57,917 nt of DNA, taken from Bacteroides sp. 51 (GTDB taxonomy: Bacteria; Bacteroidota; Bacteroidia; Bacteroidales; Bacteroidaceae). Shown piece by piece: positions 42,683 through 52,043 of this stretch. The stretch lies in contig NZ_QVMI01000029.1 of assembly GCF_010500965.1 (NCBI RefSeq), positions 1 to 57,917 on the forward strand. The letters are read 5' to 3'. The translations under genes were made by a program, and so were the position numbers. The number at the start of each line of letters is the position of its first letter. Within the stretch, counting starts at the first letter, position 1. The notes under the pieces are model-generated. The model worked only from the letters and a program-made list of their open reading frames with translations, was not told the DNA's origin and made no database searches.

Positions 42683-45088
42683 TTAATCTTCCCATTCAAT
42701 CACCGGAATGGAGATGCGGCTGTTATGTTCTTCGTCCATATAAATGGTTTGGTGGGCTTTGCGGGTCCGCACCTGTTCCGACCACAGTCCGGCGTAATTG
42801 GAATGTATACTGTATTGCGGGAAATCGGACGAAGTGATATCTACCCGCAGCCGGCTGCCGGGCTTCACCTGCCAGGTCACAGGCAGGGTTTCTATGTTCA
42901 GTTCCACCACCTCATTCGGGGTGTACGCTTGCGCTTGTCCGTAGGTATTGTTCCGGTAGGCCAACGTGGTAATGCCCGTGCGGATATTATACGCCCTGCC
43001 GTCGGGCATTACCTCGCTGATTTTGTATGTCAGGCAGGTGTCGTCGCAATCGCTACTCATATAAATCGTTGCCCTTACCGGACCGGCTATGGTGAGCGGC
43101 TCTTCCAGAGGTGGCGAAAGGAAGAAGAGAACATCATCCCGATAGCCGATTTCGGGTTGGGGCTTACTTCCGCGGCGGGCAGAAGAGTTGAACAAGGTTT
43201 CTCCCCCTACCGACATAACGGGACGGAGGGGATTGTAGACGAACTTCAGGGACGAAGAGGCAAGCTGCCTACTGCCCGTGTGCGGGGTGTTTATACGGTC
43301 TTTCAAAAGCTGGTACGCATGGTGGTTTCCGGCATCTTTCCGGTTGCTCAGGCTGTACACAACGTCTTTGTCCCTGCGGATGGGCCATGACGCATACGTC
43401 TTCCAACAATCGGCACCAATGAAATAAACCTGCACATTGCCTTCGGGCACAACGCCCTGGGCCACTACCTTGTGCAACCAATCGAGTTGATCGGCAAAGA
43501 CATCCACATCTTTGGCATGCGGCTGGGGGGAAACATCGGGATGATACTGGTAGAAGTGATCCCACCCTCCGAGTATCAGCCGGCTATTCTTTTTGGTTTC
43601 GGGCGACAGGAGTTCGTAACCCTTGAGGGTACCTTCGAGATGATGGTCGAACAGTCCGGCCACGATCGTCATGGGGACCTTGATTTTCGAAGGAATGCCA
43701 CGCAGTTGCCCCCAGACTCCGGTTTCCCAATAAGGGTCGCTGTAATCGGGGTGCGAAATCCAATCGCGATACCACGGCAGTTCAACACCCAGCCTCTTCA
43801 CGTCCATCTCTTTGTGCGGACGGAAACGGCTTTCGTCGTAATACGGCTCTTCCGGATCGTGACTGGGTTTGTGGCTCACCTCGGAAGCATTGTCGATGGC
43901 CCATCCCGTAAGGATATCGTGCCGGAACAAACCATCTTTGTAGGCCGACAGGTGCCGGTCTATTCCGTAATGATGAAGATATATTCCTTTCACTTTATCG
44001 GGCAGCGAGTCGGCCACAATCCAACCGGTAAGCGCCGTATACGAAACTCCGAACAGGCCAATGCTGCGGCACCAGGGCTGCGCGGCAACCCAGTTTACGA
44101 GCGCGCGTCCATCTTCGCGCTCATAAACATTGGGTTGGTATACGCCTTCCGAACCGCCCTTTCCGCGGCAGTATTGCTGAATGTACCCCAGTCCGCGGCG
44201 GACGTACTCCTGCCCTTGCTTTATGTTGTCGCCACGGGTTTCATTAAAGGTGTAGGGCGTCCGGGTGATGACTACCGGAAACGGCCCCTCGCCCTTGGGA
44301 AGGTAGATGCGGGTGAATAGTTGGTATGGGCCTCCTCCACGAATGAACGTATCTTTATAGACATAACCGGCAGGCGGAGACAGGCGGGGCTTGATGATGT
44401 TTGTCCAGATCCGGTATCCCTCGTCGTTCAAATGAAGATTGTCGTCGAGGTAAAGTTCGGGACGAATCTCTCCCTGCCCGTCCAGCAACGGGGTAGCCAC
44501 ATCCAGATAAGCAACGCGACGTGTTTTCGCAGCATACTCCTCGAACAGCGCATTCAGCATCTTATGCCTGGGCATTAAAGCCTTGCGCGAACCCGACGGC
44601 TTGACGGAAAGAATGTATAACCGCGCCTGAGGGTAATCGTGCAGTAGCTTCTCGAAAAAGAGACGGTGAAGATCGAATGATTCGCCGATGCCGATGTCCG
44701 TTTTATAGCCTATAATATCGTTCTCGGAATAGAAAACAATGTTCCGGGGCTGGTACTTGCCGACAATGCGGGTGTAGTTGTACAACAGGTCGCGGATGGA
44801 GGCACCTCCGTATCCGCGGTTGACAACGTGCAACGGGGCGAAGTCTTCTGCCATCTTCCTCCACATCCGGAAGGAGGAACTACCGAGGAAGAGTGCATCG
44901 CACGTAAACTCCTGCACCTGTTTATCCTGCTTCTCCAATGCAAGAATATCATTCTCGTAACGGGTTAACCAAACGGAATCTTCTGTGTTCTCTACATGCA
45001 GGCATCCGGACTGTGTGATGCTGTTTTGCGAATAGCAAAACAGCGCACAGAGGCCGAACAGAAGGCTGAGGATAAGTTTTGTTTTCAT
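42683..45088 (-). CDS. SGNH esterase fused to CocE/S15-family hydrolase
   Basis: An 801-residue secreted protein with a signal peptide (LLFGLCALFCYSQ). Residues about 25-235 are an SGNH hydrolase: FLGSSSF with the Ser near 70, NRGYGG, YSENDI and DNLHLNDEGY giving the Asp/His pair near 214-218. Residues about 245-800 are a CocE/NonD-type hydrolase of peptidase family S15: nucleophile Ser near 347 in FGVSYTA, Asp near 478 in AGLFDHH, His near 509 in GGWDHFYQ, and the C-terminal jelly-roll domain. The first part would remove acyl groups from glycans. The second may cleave esters or X-Pro peptides. It is last in the PUL 2 operon. Confidence 0.88.
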   Translation of the reverse strand: MKTKLILSLLFGLCALFCYSQNSITQSGCLHVENTEDSVWLTRYENDILALEKQDKQVQEFTCDALFLGSSSFRMWRKMAEDFAPLHVVNRGYGGASIRDLLYNYTRIVGKYQPRNIVFYSENDIIGYKTDIGIGESFDLHRLFFEKLLHDYPQARLYILSVKPSGSRKALMPRHKMLNALFEEYAAKTRRVAYLDVATPLLDGQGEIRPELYLDDNLHLNDEGYRIWTNIIKPRLSPPAGYVYKDTFIRGGGPYQLFTRIYLPKGEGPFPVVITRTPYTFNETRGDNIKQGQEYVRRGLGYIQQYCRGKGGSEGVYQPNVYEREDGRALVNWVAAQPWCRSIGLFGVSYTALTGWIVADSLPDKVKGIYLHHYGIDRHLSAYKDGLFRHDILTGWAIDNASEVSHKPSHDPEEPYYDESRFRPHKEMDVKRLGVELPWYRDWISHPDYSDPYWETGVWGQLRGIPSKIKVPMTIVAGLFDHHLEGTLKGYELLSPETKKNSRLILGGWDHFYQYHPDVSPQPHAKDVDVFADQLDWLHKVVAQGVVPEGNVQVYFIGADCWKTYASWPIRRDKDVVYSLSNRKDAGNHHAYQLLKDRINTPHTGSRQLASSSLKFVYNPLRPVMSVGGETLFNSSARRGSKPQPEIGYRDDVLFFLSPPLEEPLTIAGPVRATIYMSSDCDDTCLTYKISEVMPDGRAYNIRTGITTLAYRNNTYGQAQAYTPNEVVELNIETLPVTWQVKPGSRLRVDITSSDFPQYSIHSNYAGLWSEQVRTRKAHQTIYMDEEHNSRISIPVIEWED

Positions 45089-45095
45089 TTTTACC

Positions 45096-46616
45096 CTAAT
45101 ACCCTTTATTCTGCGTCAAATTCGGATTAATATCTATCTGCGTCTGAGGCACGGGAAAGAGCACCCGTTCTTCCGTCAACGTATCCGACTTCCGGCGGCC
45201 TTCATCCCTTGCGGGCAACGAGTTCATCACATCCAGTACGCGGCCCGTGCGCACCAGGTCGAACCAACGATGCCCCTCGAAAGCCAGTTCCAGACGGCGT
45301 TCCTTGTCTACCGCATCGCGCATGCTGCCTTGTGAAGCCACCACGCCCGTAGGCAGATTGGCCAGTTTCGCACGGTTACGCACCCGGTTGACCAGTGCCT
45401 CCGCATCCGACAACTTATTTTGCTCTACCAAAGCCTCGGCCTTTAGCAACAGGATATCTGCAAACCTGATCTTAATGATGCTCGTTGCATTCGTCCGCAA
45501 CTTATACATGAAAGGATAATAATAAGGATCGTCCTTCTTGTAATGATGCGTCCACGAGGGACTGGCAAAAACCATCGACTCCTTCATCCGGACCGCGTCT
45601 CCTTCGTCCTCGAAAGCGCGGATCAAGTCTCTTGAAGGTGTCAGATACTTGGCCCAGTTGTAGGTCGAAGCCGGATTCAGCTCATTCACCCCATACATCG
45701 ACCACAACCACTGACCGCTTCCGGGAGAATAGGTGATCTCGAAAATCGACTCCTTCGTGTTGCGGTAGCGCACGTCCGTCTTCGCATCGTTGGCAGCAAA
45801 CAAGTCCGAGTATTCCGGCATCAGATCATATCCGGCGGCTTCCACATCGCTGCAATACTTCACCACTTTGTCGTAATCGCGTAGAGGCTTTTCGGCATAC
45901 GCCTTTGCCAGAAGTGCATTGGCCACTCCTTTGGTGAGGAGGAACTTATTGTTTGCATCCACCGCCGGAGCATCGGCAACCGCCTCTTGCAGGTCTTGTA
46001 CGATCTGTGCGTAAACCTCTTCTACCGGTTTTCTTTCGGGATAAAGCAACGGATAAACCTCTTCAATGTTCTCGGCAGTAATTTCCGGGGTTTCCTGCAC
46101 CACTACAGGGATATCTCCCCAAAGGCGCACCAGATCCAACATAATCCATCCGCGGAAAATCTTAGCTTCGGCTTTCCATCGTTTGCGCTCGGCGTCGGTC
46201 AGCGATTGGTCGGGCACTTTATCTACATTCAGTATAACGATATTCGCCGTATTGACGTAGCTCAGGTATTTATTCCAGCTTCGTTCAATCACTCCATTAT
46301 CGGCATCCTGGCTCTGCGCCTCCAGCGTAACCAAGTTATTGCCCGTTCCTCCGCTGTATGCGTTATCCGAATGGGTATCAGAGAACACCAGCAAGTCCAG
46401 CGTCCACTCCTGCTGAGCCGACCCGCTTATCAGGCTATACATGGCATTATACTGTGTTTCCATCTCGGCCTTCGTAGCGAATTTAACCTCCGAATCGTCC
46501 GTATCGCCGGCAATGGTCTTCTCGCTGAACGTCGATACCGGATCTTTATCCAACTCGCAGGAAGTATATAAAAAGCACACGGCCAATAACAATAAACTTT
46601 TTATTATAATTTTCAT
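45096..46616 (-). CDS. SusD/RagB-family lipoprotein (PUL 2)
   Basis: A 506-residue lipoprotein (signal ending LYTSCELDKDPV). It has the SusD helical plan: KAEAKIFRGWIMLDLVRLWGDIP, ANALLAKAYAEKP, IKIRFADILLLKAEALVEQ, and ELAFEGHRWFDLVRTG, ending FPVPQTQIDINPNLTQNKGY. It is the glycan-binding partner of the SusC encoded 11 bp upstream, and the hybrid esterase gene follows after 7 bp. Confidence 0.96.
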   Translation of the reverse strand: MKIIIKSLLLLAVCFLYTSCELDKDPVSTFSEKTIAGDTDDSEVKFATKAEMETQYNAMYSLISGSAQQEWTLDLLVFSDTHSDNAYSGGTGNNLVTLEAQSQDADNGVIERSWNKYLSYVNTANIVILNVDKVPDQSLTDAERKRWKAEAKIFRGWIMLDLVRLWGDIPVVVQETPEITAENIEEVYPLLYPERKPVEEVYAQIVQDLQEAVADAPAVDANNKFLLTKGVANALLAKAYAEKPLRDYDKVVKYCSDVEAAGYDLMPEYSDLFAANDAKTDVRYRNTKESIFEITYSPGSGQWLWSMYGVNELNPASTYNWAKYLTPSRDLIRAFEDEGDAVRMKESMVFASPSWTHHYKKDDPYYYPFMYKLRTNATSIIKIRFADILLLKAEALVEQNKLSDAEALVNRVRNRAKLANLPTGVVASQGSMRDAVDKERRLELAFEGHRWFDLVRTGRVLDVMNSLPARDEGRRKSDTLTEERVLFPVPQTQIDINPNLTQNKGY

Positions 46617-46627
46617 ATCTGATAGTT

Positions 46628-49609
46628 TTAGAATTCAACATTTAAACCAAATACAAACGATCTGACCTGCGGATAAGTACCCCAATCAATGCCTTGCGTA
46701 GTAGCCGCACCACCGTATTGGTTTACTTCGGGGTCGAAACCTTTATACTTTGTCCACGTAAGCAAGTTGTTCGCCGAAGCATACACCTGCAATCTGTTCA
46801 ACTGGATTTTACTCAACAACCGGCGGTCAAACTCATACGATAGGGTGACGTTCTTTACCCGGAGGAAAGACCCATCCTCTACCCAACGGCTGGACGATTT
46901 TACGTTCTGCGTGCCAATCACCGCACGCGGCATATCCGTAACGTCGCCCGGTTGTCTCCAGCGCTTCAACACCTCTGTCGACTGGTTTCTGGAACTGTAC
47001 ATGCCTTCCGTCTCAATTCTCGAAGCATTATATATATCATTACCTACTGAACCTGTTAATAACACACTTAAACCTATACCTTTATAAGAAAAATTGTTTG
47101 TCATACCGAAAGTAAAGTCCGGGTTGGGGTCGCCGATGTGCGTTTTGTCGCTCGATGTTATTCTTCCGTTATCATCCAGATCACGGTAAACGATATCTCC
47201 CGTCTGCGGGTCTACCCCTTCGCTGATGTATCCCCAGAACATGCCCAGTGGCTTACCTACCGTCATGCGTACGCAATTCTCACTGGTAGATTCCGATGTC
47301 TTGGCATAATAATACACCTGCTGAAGCGTTAACTTGGTCAACTCATTGCGGTTGAAAGAAATATTGAAATCTGTGTCCCACTTGAATCCGCCTACCAGGT
47401 TCTTGGAATTGACAGCGAACTCCAATCCCTTGTTGATCATTTCGCCCTCGTTGCGGGTTACGGAAGATACACTGGCGGTCGATGGCAACGGAACATCCAT
47501 CAGCAAGTCGGTGGTTTTCTTGTAATACGCATCTGCCGTAAACTGCAAACGGTTGTTCAATACGCTCAGGTCGATACCGATGTTGGTTTGCGTAGTGGTT
47601 TCCCAGGTCAGGTCGCGATTGGCCATGTTGGCAGGCGACAGGGTAATCATGGCATTTGCTTTATCCTCTTTCGTCCAGTCCTGGCGGGTGATGCTGTACT
47701 GTTGCATATATGCATAGTCGCCAATGCCCGATTGGTTACCGGTTTGTCCCCAACCACCACGGATCTTAAGGTCGTCTATCCATGTCATATCTTTCATAAA
47801 GCTCTCGGCCGACATTCGCCAACCGGCAGAGAACGATGGGAATACGCCCCAACGCTTGCCCGGAGCCAGTTTCGAAGAACCATCGGCACGCATATTGGCC
47901 GTAAACAGGTATTTACTCTGATAATTATAAGCCACGCGAGCCGCATACGACATAATGGCCCATTGCGCACCGGATGTACCATTGCTCTGCGAAATCTTAT
48001 TGGCCGCGTTCAACGTCTGGATATCCGAAGAGAAGAAATGCGAAGCCGTCTGATAGGAATATTCATAATCCGAAGTGGTATACGAAGTAACCCCCACGGC
48101 AGAGATATTGTGCCCGTTAAAGCTCTTGTCAAAAGAAAGAGTGTTATCAAAAACCAATACCGTACTCAACGAACGGTTGTCGGACGCCGTGCCGAATTGC
48201 TCTCTACCATAACTGGTCTTCACCGGATCTAAGAATGACTTATAATGATAATATGTCCTGTCCAGTGCCAATGAGGTCTTGAACTTCAAATCGGGAGTCA
48301 GCGTTACCTCACCCGAAATGTTGCCCAACAAACGGTTGTTCTTCGTTTTGTTATCGGCACTACGCGACATATTCGATACCGGATGGGTAAGGTTAGCACC
48401 ATAGAAGTTGTTATAATACTGCCCCGGGTTCTCATCATCCCATATTTTGGCATAGGTAGGCGTATTGATAACCGAAAGCACCACCCCTGCACGATTGGAG
48501 CCCGTTCCCGAGATAATTCCATTGCTGGAATAGTCGGAATAAGAAGCGCCTACATTCATTTTCAACCATTTACGGATTTGATTCTCCAGGTTGGCACGGA
48601 AGTTATATCGTTTATAAAACGCTACTTTAATAATACCATCGTCTTCTGTATATCCACCCGAAACGTAATACCGCATCTTATCATTCCCGTTCGAGAAAGA
48701 CAACTGATAGTTTTGATTCACCCCGGTAGTATAGGTTTCTTTGAACCAATCCGTTTCATCCTTCAACCCTTCGGGCAGACTGATGGCCCCGGTTTCGTCC
48801 ATCAACTCTTTATATTGCTCGTGATTCAGCGATTTCATCTGCTTGATCACGTTAGAAAAACCAACGAAACTATTAAAGGTAACCTTAGCACTACCCTCGG
48901 CACCAGCCTTGGTGGTAATCAATACAACACCATTAGCCGCACGCGAACCATAGATCGCAGCCGAAGAAGCATCCTTCAAAATCTGCATCGACTCGATATC
49001 ATTGGGCGACAAGAAGCTGATGCTCGTCATCGGAACGCCATCCACCACATACAGCGGGTCGTTGCTGGCGTTGATGGAGGAATTACCACGCACACGAATC
49101 ACCATTTCCTGACCGGGAAGTCCGTTGGGTTGTGTAATCTGCACCCCGGCCGCTTTTCCCTGCATAGCCGCTCCGGTAGAAATGATGGGCCGCTGGTCTA
49201 AATCTTTGGTAGAAACGGTAGCCACAGAGGTGGTTACGTCTTTGCGTTGCATCGTGCCATAGCCCACTACCACAACCTCATCAAGGAATTTAGTGTCTTC
49301 CTTTAAGGTAATATCAAAGGTATGGTTTGCCTTAACAGCAATTTCCTGTGATTGATAGCCGATATAAGATACCGTCAATACGGCATTCCCGGACACATTG
49401 AGCCTGAAGTTACCATCCAGATCGGTTACCGTACCGTTGGCTGTTCCTTTTTCAAGCACGCTCGCTCCAATGATAGGCTCGTTTGAAGCATCTTTCACCG
49501 TCCCGCTGATAGATATGGACTGTGCGAATGCACCGACAGATAAGAAAAACACAAATAACGGAAAAAGGATCTCTCTCTTAAAAGTACTCTTTCGCTTACT
49601 CTTTTTCAT
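46628..49609 (-). CDS. SusC/RagA-family TonB-dependent transporter (PUL 2)
   Basis: A 993-residue protein with a signal peptide ending SVGAFAQ. It has a carboxypeptidase-regulatory-like domain (GTVKDASNEPIIGASVLEKG), the motif DEVVVVGYGTMQRKDVT before the plug, and plug motifs VRGNSSINASNDPLYVVDG and DASSAAIYGSRAANGV. A beta barrel ends SFVFGLNVEF. It transports the substrate of PUL 2 across the outer membrane. It is the first gene of its operon, 227 bp downstream of the SusR-like gene's stop codon. Confidence 0.96.
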   Translation of the reverse strand: MKKSKRKSTFKREILFPLFVFFLSVGAFAQSISISGTVKDASNEPIIGASVLEKGTANGTVTDLDGNFRLNVSGNAVLTVSYIGYQSQEIAVKANHTFDITLKEDTKFLDEVVVVGYGTMQRKDVTTSVATVSTKDLDQRPIISTGAAMQGKAAGVQITQPNGLPGQEMVIRVRGNSSINASNDPLYVVDGVPMTSISFLSPNDIESMQILKDASSAAIYGSRAANGVVLITTKAGAEGSAKVTFNSFVGFSNVIKQMKSLNHEQYKELMDETGAISLPEGLKDETDWFKETYTTGVNQNYQLSFSNGNDKMRYYVSGGYTEDDGIIKVAFYKRYNFRANLENQIRKWLKMNVGASYSDYSSNGIISGTGSNRAGVVLSVINTPTYAKIWDDENPGQYYNNFYGANLTHPVSNMSRSADNKTKNNRLLGNISGEVTLTPDLKFKTSLALDRTYYHYKSFLDPVKTSYGREQFGTASDNRSLSTVLVFDNTLSFDKSFNGHNISAVGVTSYTTSDYEYSYQTASHFFSSDIQTLNAANKISQSNGTSGAQWAIMSYAARVAYNYQSKYLFTANMRADGSSKLAPGKRWGVFPSFSAGWRMSAESFMKDMTWIDDLKIRGGWGQTGNQSGIGDYAYMQQYSITRQDWTKEDKANAMITLSPANMANRDLTWETTTQTNIGIDLSVLNNRLQFTADAYYKKTTDLLMDVPLPSTASVSSVTRNEGEMINKGLEFAVNSKNLVGGFKWDTDFNISFNRNELTKLTLQQVYYYAKTSESTSENCVRMTVGKPLGMFWGYISEGVDPQTGDIVYRDLDDNGRITSSDKTHIGDPNPDFTFGMTNNFSYKGIGLSVLLTGSVGNDIYNASRIETEGMYSSRNQSTEVLKRWRQPGDVTDMPRAVIGTQNVKSSSRWVEDGSFLRVKNVTLSYEFDRRLLSKIQLNRLQVYASANNLLTWTKYKGFDPEVNQYGGAATTQGIDWGTYPQVRSFVFGLNVEF

Positions 49610-49663
49610 GAATATTAAATTTAAAAGTTAATACTTTATGCATCTTAGCTAAAATGACAAAGG

Positions 49664-49671
49664 CAAAAGTA
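49664..49671 (-). promoter_or_regulatory. -7 box of the PUL 2 susC promoter
   Basis: On the minus strand TACTTTTG fits TAnnTTTG and lies 54 bp before the susC start. A -33 TTG is not seen, consistent with activator dependence. The gap 49610-49836 holds no gene. Confidence 0.5.
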
Positions 49672-49836
49672 TAGCGAAAGAGGTTTGGTTTTACACCGGG
49701 GGTATGCAGAGTGGATTAAATTGGAGGATATTCAGAAAAACAAATCTGAGAATCAACAAGTTAATCACTCCACCGTAGAACGGCAGAGTGGATGTTATAC
49801 AAATAAATAAAGAGAAATTTTAATTGCAATGAGGCA

Positions 49837-51450
49837 TTATTTATCGGATGGAGCACCGATTTTCATCACATAACGTTCGAACTCATCACGCGAAACCCTG
49901 GTTTTATTCTTCACCTTAGCCCGGTAGTTATAGATGGTATTTACCGAGTAGCCCAGAAAGCTGGCGATCTTGGAACTATCGTCTATACCCAAACGGATCA
50001 GGGCGAATATCCGGAGTTCGGCATTCAAGAGTTCGCCTTTCTTTAATACGATTTGCTCGTCGTCGGTAAGAAGCATATTAAACTCTTTCACGAAAGTAGG
50101 ATACAGATGCAGGAAGGTATTATCGAAATTCGTATAGAACTCCTTCATCTCTTTTTCCATAAAATCTTCCGAGCGGGTTAGCTTAAAGACTTCTTCCGTT
50201 TGTCCCAACGTGATCCGGCGATGTATGAGCTTTCTGAATGATTCTAACTTATTAATATAGGTGGAGCATAAGGTCAGCGACTGCCCGATATATTCTTCTT
50301 TCACCAGATTAGACTCCGAGAGCTCCAGATTCATCCGTTTGAGTTCTTCATTGGCCGCTTGCAGATTATTCCGGGCTACAGACACCTTCTTTACCTGTTT
50401 ATAGATGAACAGTACAGCTATGACCAAAAGCACAGACAGGAAACTAATCATAATCAGGTAATTGCGTAACTTCTCTTTCTGTTGGTCGCTACGCATCTGA
50501 TACGTTTTATTAATAATAGATTGTATGCCCGATATCTGCGAGCTGCGCAAACGGGCATTGAAGGCATTGGCGTTATCAAGCGAGAACTTGATGTAATTAT
50601 AGGCCCGGTTTAAATCGCCATTGGAGTAAAGCGAGTCGGCCAACGCCCACAGAGAAGCATTATCGCGTATGGAGGCTTTAATATCCGAGATGGCGGAAAG
50701 AGCAAGATACTCTTTCCGCTTCTCGCCGTTTTTCTTTCTCGAATAATATAGTGAGCGATAATAGGTTATCGCAGCATATTCCGGAGTACCCATCTCGGTC
50801 ATGGCGAGGCGCTCATCGTTAATGGCCATAGCATCGTCTATCTTCCCTATGGAAAACCAATAATACTCTTTGAGCCTGAGATATTGCTTTGCATCGGGGG
50901 TGAGGACACTATACAACGAGTCTTTATAGGTTCTGGATATAGCCGCATAACGGGAGCTGTTCCTCTTATCTTGCGAATAAAAGGACATATCGCCGTATAC
51001 GTGTCCATACGTATTATAATAATCAACCAGATACTTAGGATTCAAGGTTTTCCGGTTTACCCCATCAAGTACATCCATACACTCCTTATACATGCCGGTT
51101 GAAGCCAGAAAGTAGGCAAGCCGAAGTCTGGTTTCGGTTTGCTTATCCAATTCATTCAATACGTCGGCAATATCCAGGTTGCGGTTTAAGTAGTAAATAG
51201 CAGAATCGCATATATATGGTCTGTATTCCATATATAAACCCATATTTAATGCATAAATGCTATCCGGAGAAAGGTCTTTGGCTTGCAGCTTTGTTTTAAG
51301 ATCATGAATACGTTTTTCCCGGATATCAGTATATATCATATGGTCGTCAATGGCTTTATCAAGCACATGCAGCAAGGAATCAAGCGTTGAACTTGCGAAA
51401 GATAATAAGGGACAAAGAACGAACCATATAAAAATTGTGCTTCTCTTCAT
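49837..51450 (-). CDS. SusR-like transmembrane regulator (DUF6377 type)
   Basis: A 537-residue protein starting MKRSTIFIWFV with a signal peptide. Residues about 20-330 form a periplasmic sensor of helical repeats. One membrane helix (YLIMISFLSVLLVIAVLFIY) lies near 350-370. A cytoplasmic coiled coil (NLQAANEELKRMNLELSESN) and a C-terminal region end with a LuxR-like HTH (LRIFALIRLGIDDSSKIASF, then LGYSVNTIYNYRAKVKNKT). This is the architecture of SusR-type activators. It would detect the PUL 2 substrate and turn on the susC-susD-esterase operon. I placed the start 13 codons inside the longer frame, at the signal peptide. Confidence 0.85.
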   Translation of the reverse strand: MKRSTIFIWFVLCPLLSFASSTLDSLLHVLDKAIDDHMIYTDIREKRIHDLKTKLQAKDLSPDSIYALNMGLYMEYRPYICDSAIYYLNRNLDIADVLNELDKQTETRLRLAYFLASTGMYKECMDVLDGVNRKTLNPKYLVDYYNTYGHVYGDMSFYSQDKRNSSRYAAISRTYKDSLYSVLTPDAKQYLRLKEYYWFSIGKIDDAMAINDERLAMTEMGTPEYAAITYYRSLYYSRKKNGEKRKEYLALSAISDIKASIRDNASLWALADSLYSNGDLNRAYNYIKFSLDNANAFNARLRSSQISGIQSIINKTYQMRSDQQKEKLRNYLIMISFLSVLLVIAVLFIYKQVKKVSVARNNLQAANEELKRMNLELSESNLVKEEYIGQSLTLCSTYINKLESFRKLIHRRITLGQTEEVFKLTRSEDFMEKEMKEFYTNFDNTFLHLYPTFVKEFNMLLTDDEQIVLKKGELLNAELRIFALIRLGIDDSSKIASFLGYSVNTIYNYRAKVKNKTRVSRDEFERYVMKIGAPSDK

Positions 51451-51476
51451 AGTAGGAGATATGTTTAATGGATAGA

Positions 51477-51484
51477 CAAAGGTA
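51477..51484 (-). promoter_or_regulatory. -7 box of the SusR-like gene
   Basis: On the minus strand TACCTTTG lies 27 bp upstream of the chosen ATG (51450). It would overlap the coding region if the longer frame were used, which supports the shorter start. Confidence 0.55.
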
Positions 51485-51540
51485 ATCAATCCCAGTTACA
51501 AAAAACTGTAAATGATATGCAATTCTTCTTGTGCGTTCTT

Positions 51541-51579
51541 AAAAAGAGAGTGTATCGAAACGCTGTTTTGACACACTCT
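51541..51579 (-). terminator. Terminator after the first smalltalk gene
   Basis: On the minus strand arms AGAGTGT and ACACTCT with an internally pairing loop are followed by CTTTTT. It separates the smalltalk gene from the SusR-like gene. Confidence 0.65.
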
Positions 51580-51610
51580 ACCCTTTTTTACAGCAACATG
51601 CTACTACAGA

Positions 51611-51709
51611 TTACACGCCAGTCATTGCCTGACCACTTGCCACACCCGCCAGCACGCTGACTATGGCAATAATAATCTTATAAAGTAAATCCTTTGTCGA
51701 TTTCTTCAT
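51611..51709 (-). CDS. Smalltalk-type micro-protein, copy 1
   Basis: A 32-residue protein (MKKSTKDLLYKIIIAIVSVL, then AGVASGQAMTGV). It has a basic start and one hydrophobic helix, the layout of the 'smalltalk' family found beside HU-like genes in Bacteroides. It differs from the copy at 55206-55304 only in the last two residues. It follows a truncated HU-like gene by 33 bp. Its function is unknown. Confidence 0.8.
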   Translation of the reverse strand: MKKSTKDLLYKIIIAIVSVLAGVASGQAMTGV

Positions 51710-51742
51710 TCTTTCATCATTTTTTTAATTAATAAATCGACA

Positions 51743-51973
51743 TTAAAACCCTGGATCTACGACTTCATCGTCATCCTCGCCGTCTCCGCCTCCGGTGCCG
51801 CCTTCGCCTCCCGTGCCTGCCAGAATACCCATATTCTTCAGGTGATCTTCCAGTCGGGTAAACCGTAGCTTTTCACCCGCACGTATCGTATCGCGATGTA
51901 GCTTCGGTTCCTTGTCGGCCTGAAGTAAGATTCTAGTATTCAAAACATTATCATGTATCTTAGGGCAGGCCAA
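51743..51973 (-). pseudogene. HU-like DNA-binding protein, C-terminal remnant
   Basis: The C-terminal part (ILLQADKEPKLHRDTIRAGE, then KLRFTRLEDHLKNMGILAGT and the Gly/Asp tail ending VVDPGF) matches residues about 107-164 of the intact HU-like protein at 55336-55830. The first 13 residues of the open frame (MACPKIHDNVLNT) do not match. The DNA-binding HU fold is therefore missing. The gene was cut at about 51935. Confidence 0.8.
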
Positions 51974-52029
51974 ATCGAATGATTTACGCTCGTATAATAT
52001 GGTATTACCCAGATTTCGATAAATGGTCG
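51966..52029 (-). pseudogene. Scrambled remnants of a second copy of the 53614-55002 gene
   Basis: GGCCAAATCGAATGATTT at 51968-51985 matches 53761-53778. The stretch 51990-52029 (CGTATAATATGG...ACCCAGATTTCGATAAATGG) aligns with 54138-54178 with a few changes. The two pieces lie far apart in the longer gene but are joined here, so an internal deletion happened in an old duplicate. Confidence 0.65.
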
Positions 52030-52043
52030 AAAAACAAAACTCC

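Noticed and set aside
43472-44320. A 282-codon open frame antisense to the SGNH/CocE fusion
   Set aside because: It is fully antisense to a gene with complete catalytic motifs. The translation has no recognisable domain.
47588-49201. Plus-strand open frames of 214 and 272 codons opposite the PUL 2 susC
   Set aside because: Both are antisense to the TonB-dependent transporter and show no start context or domains.
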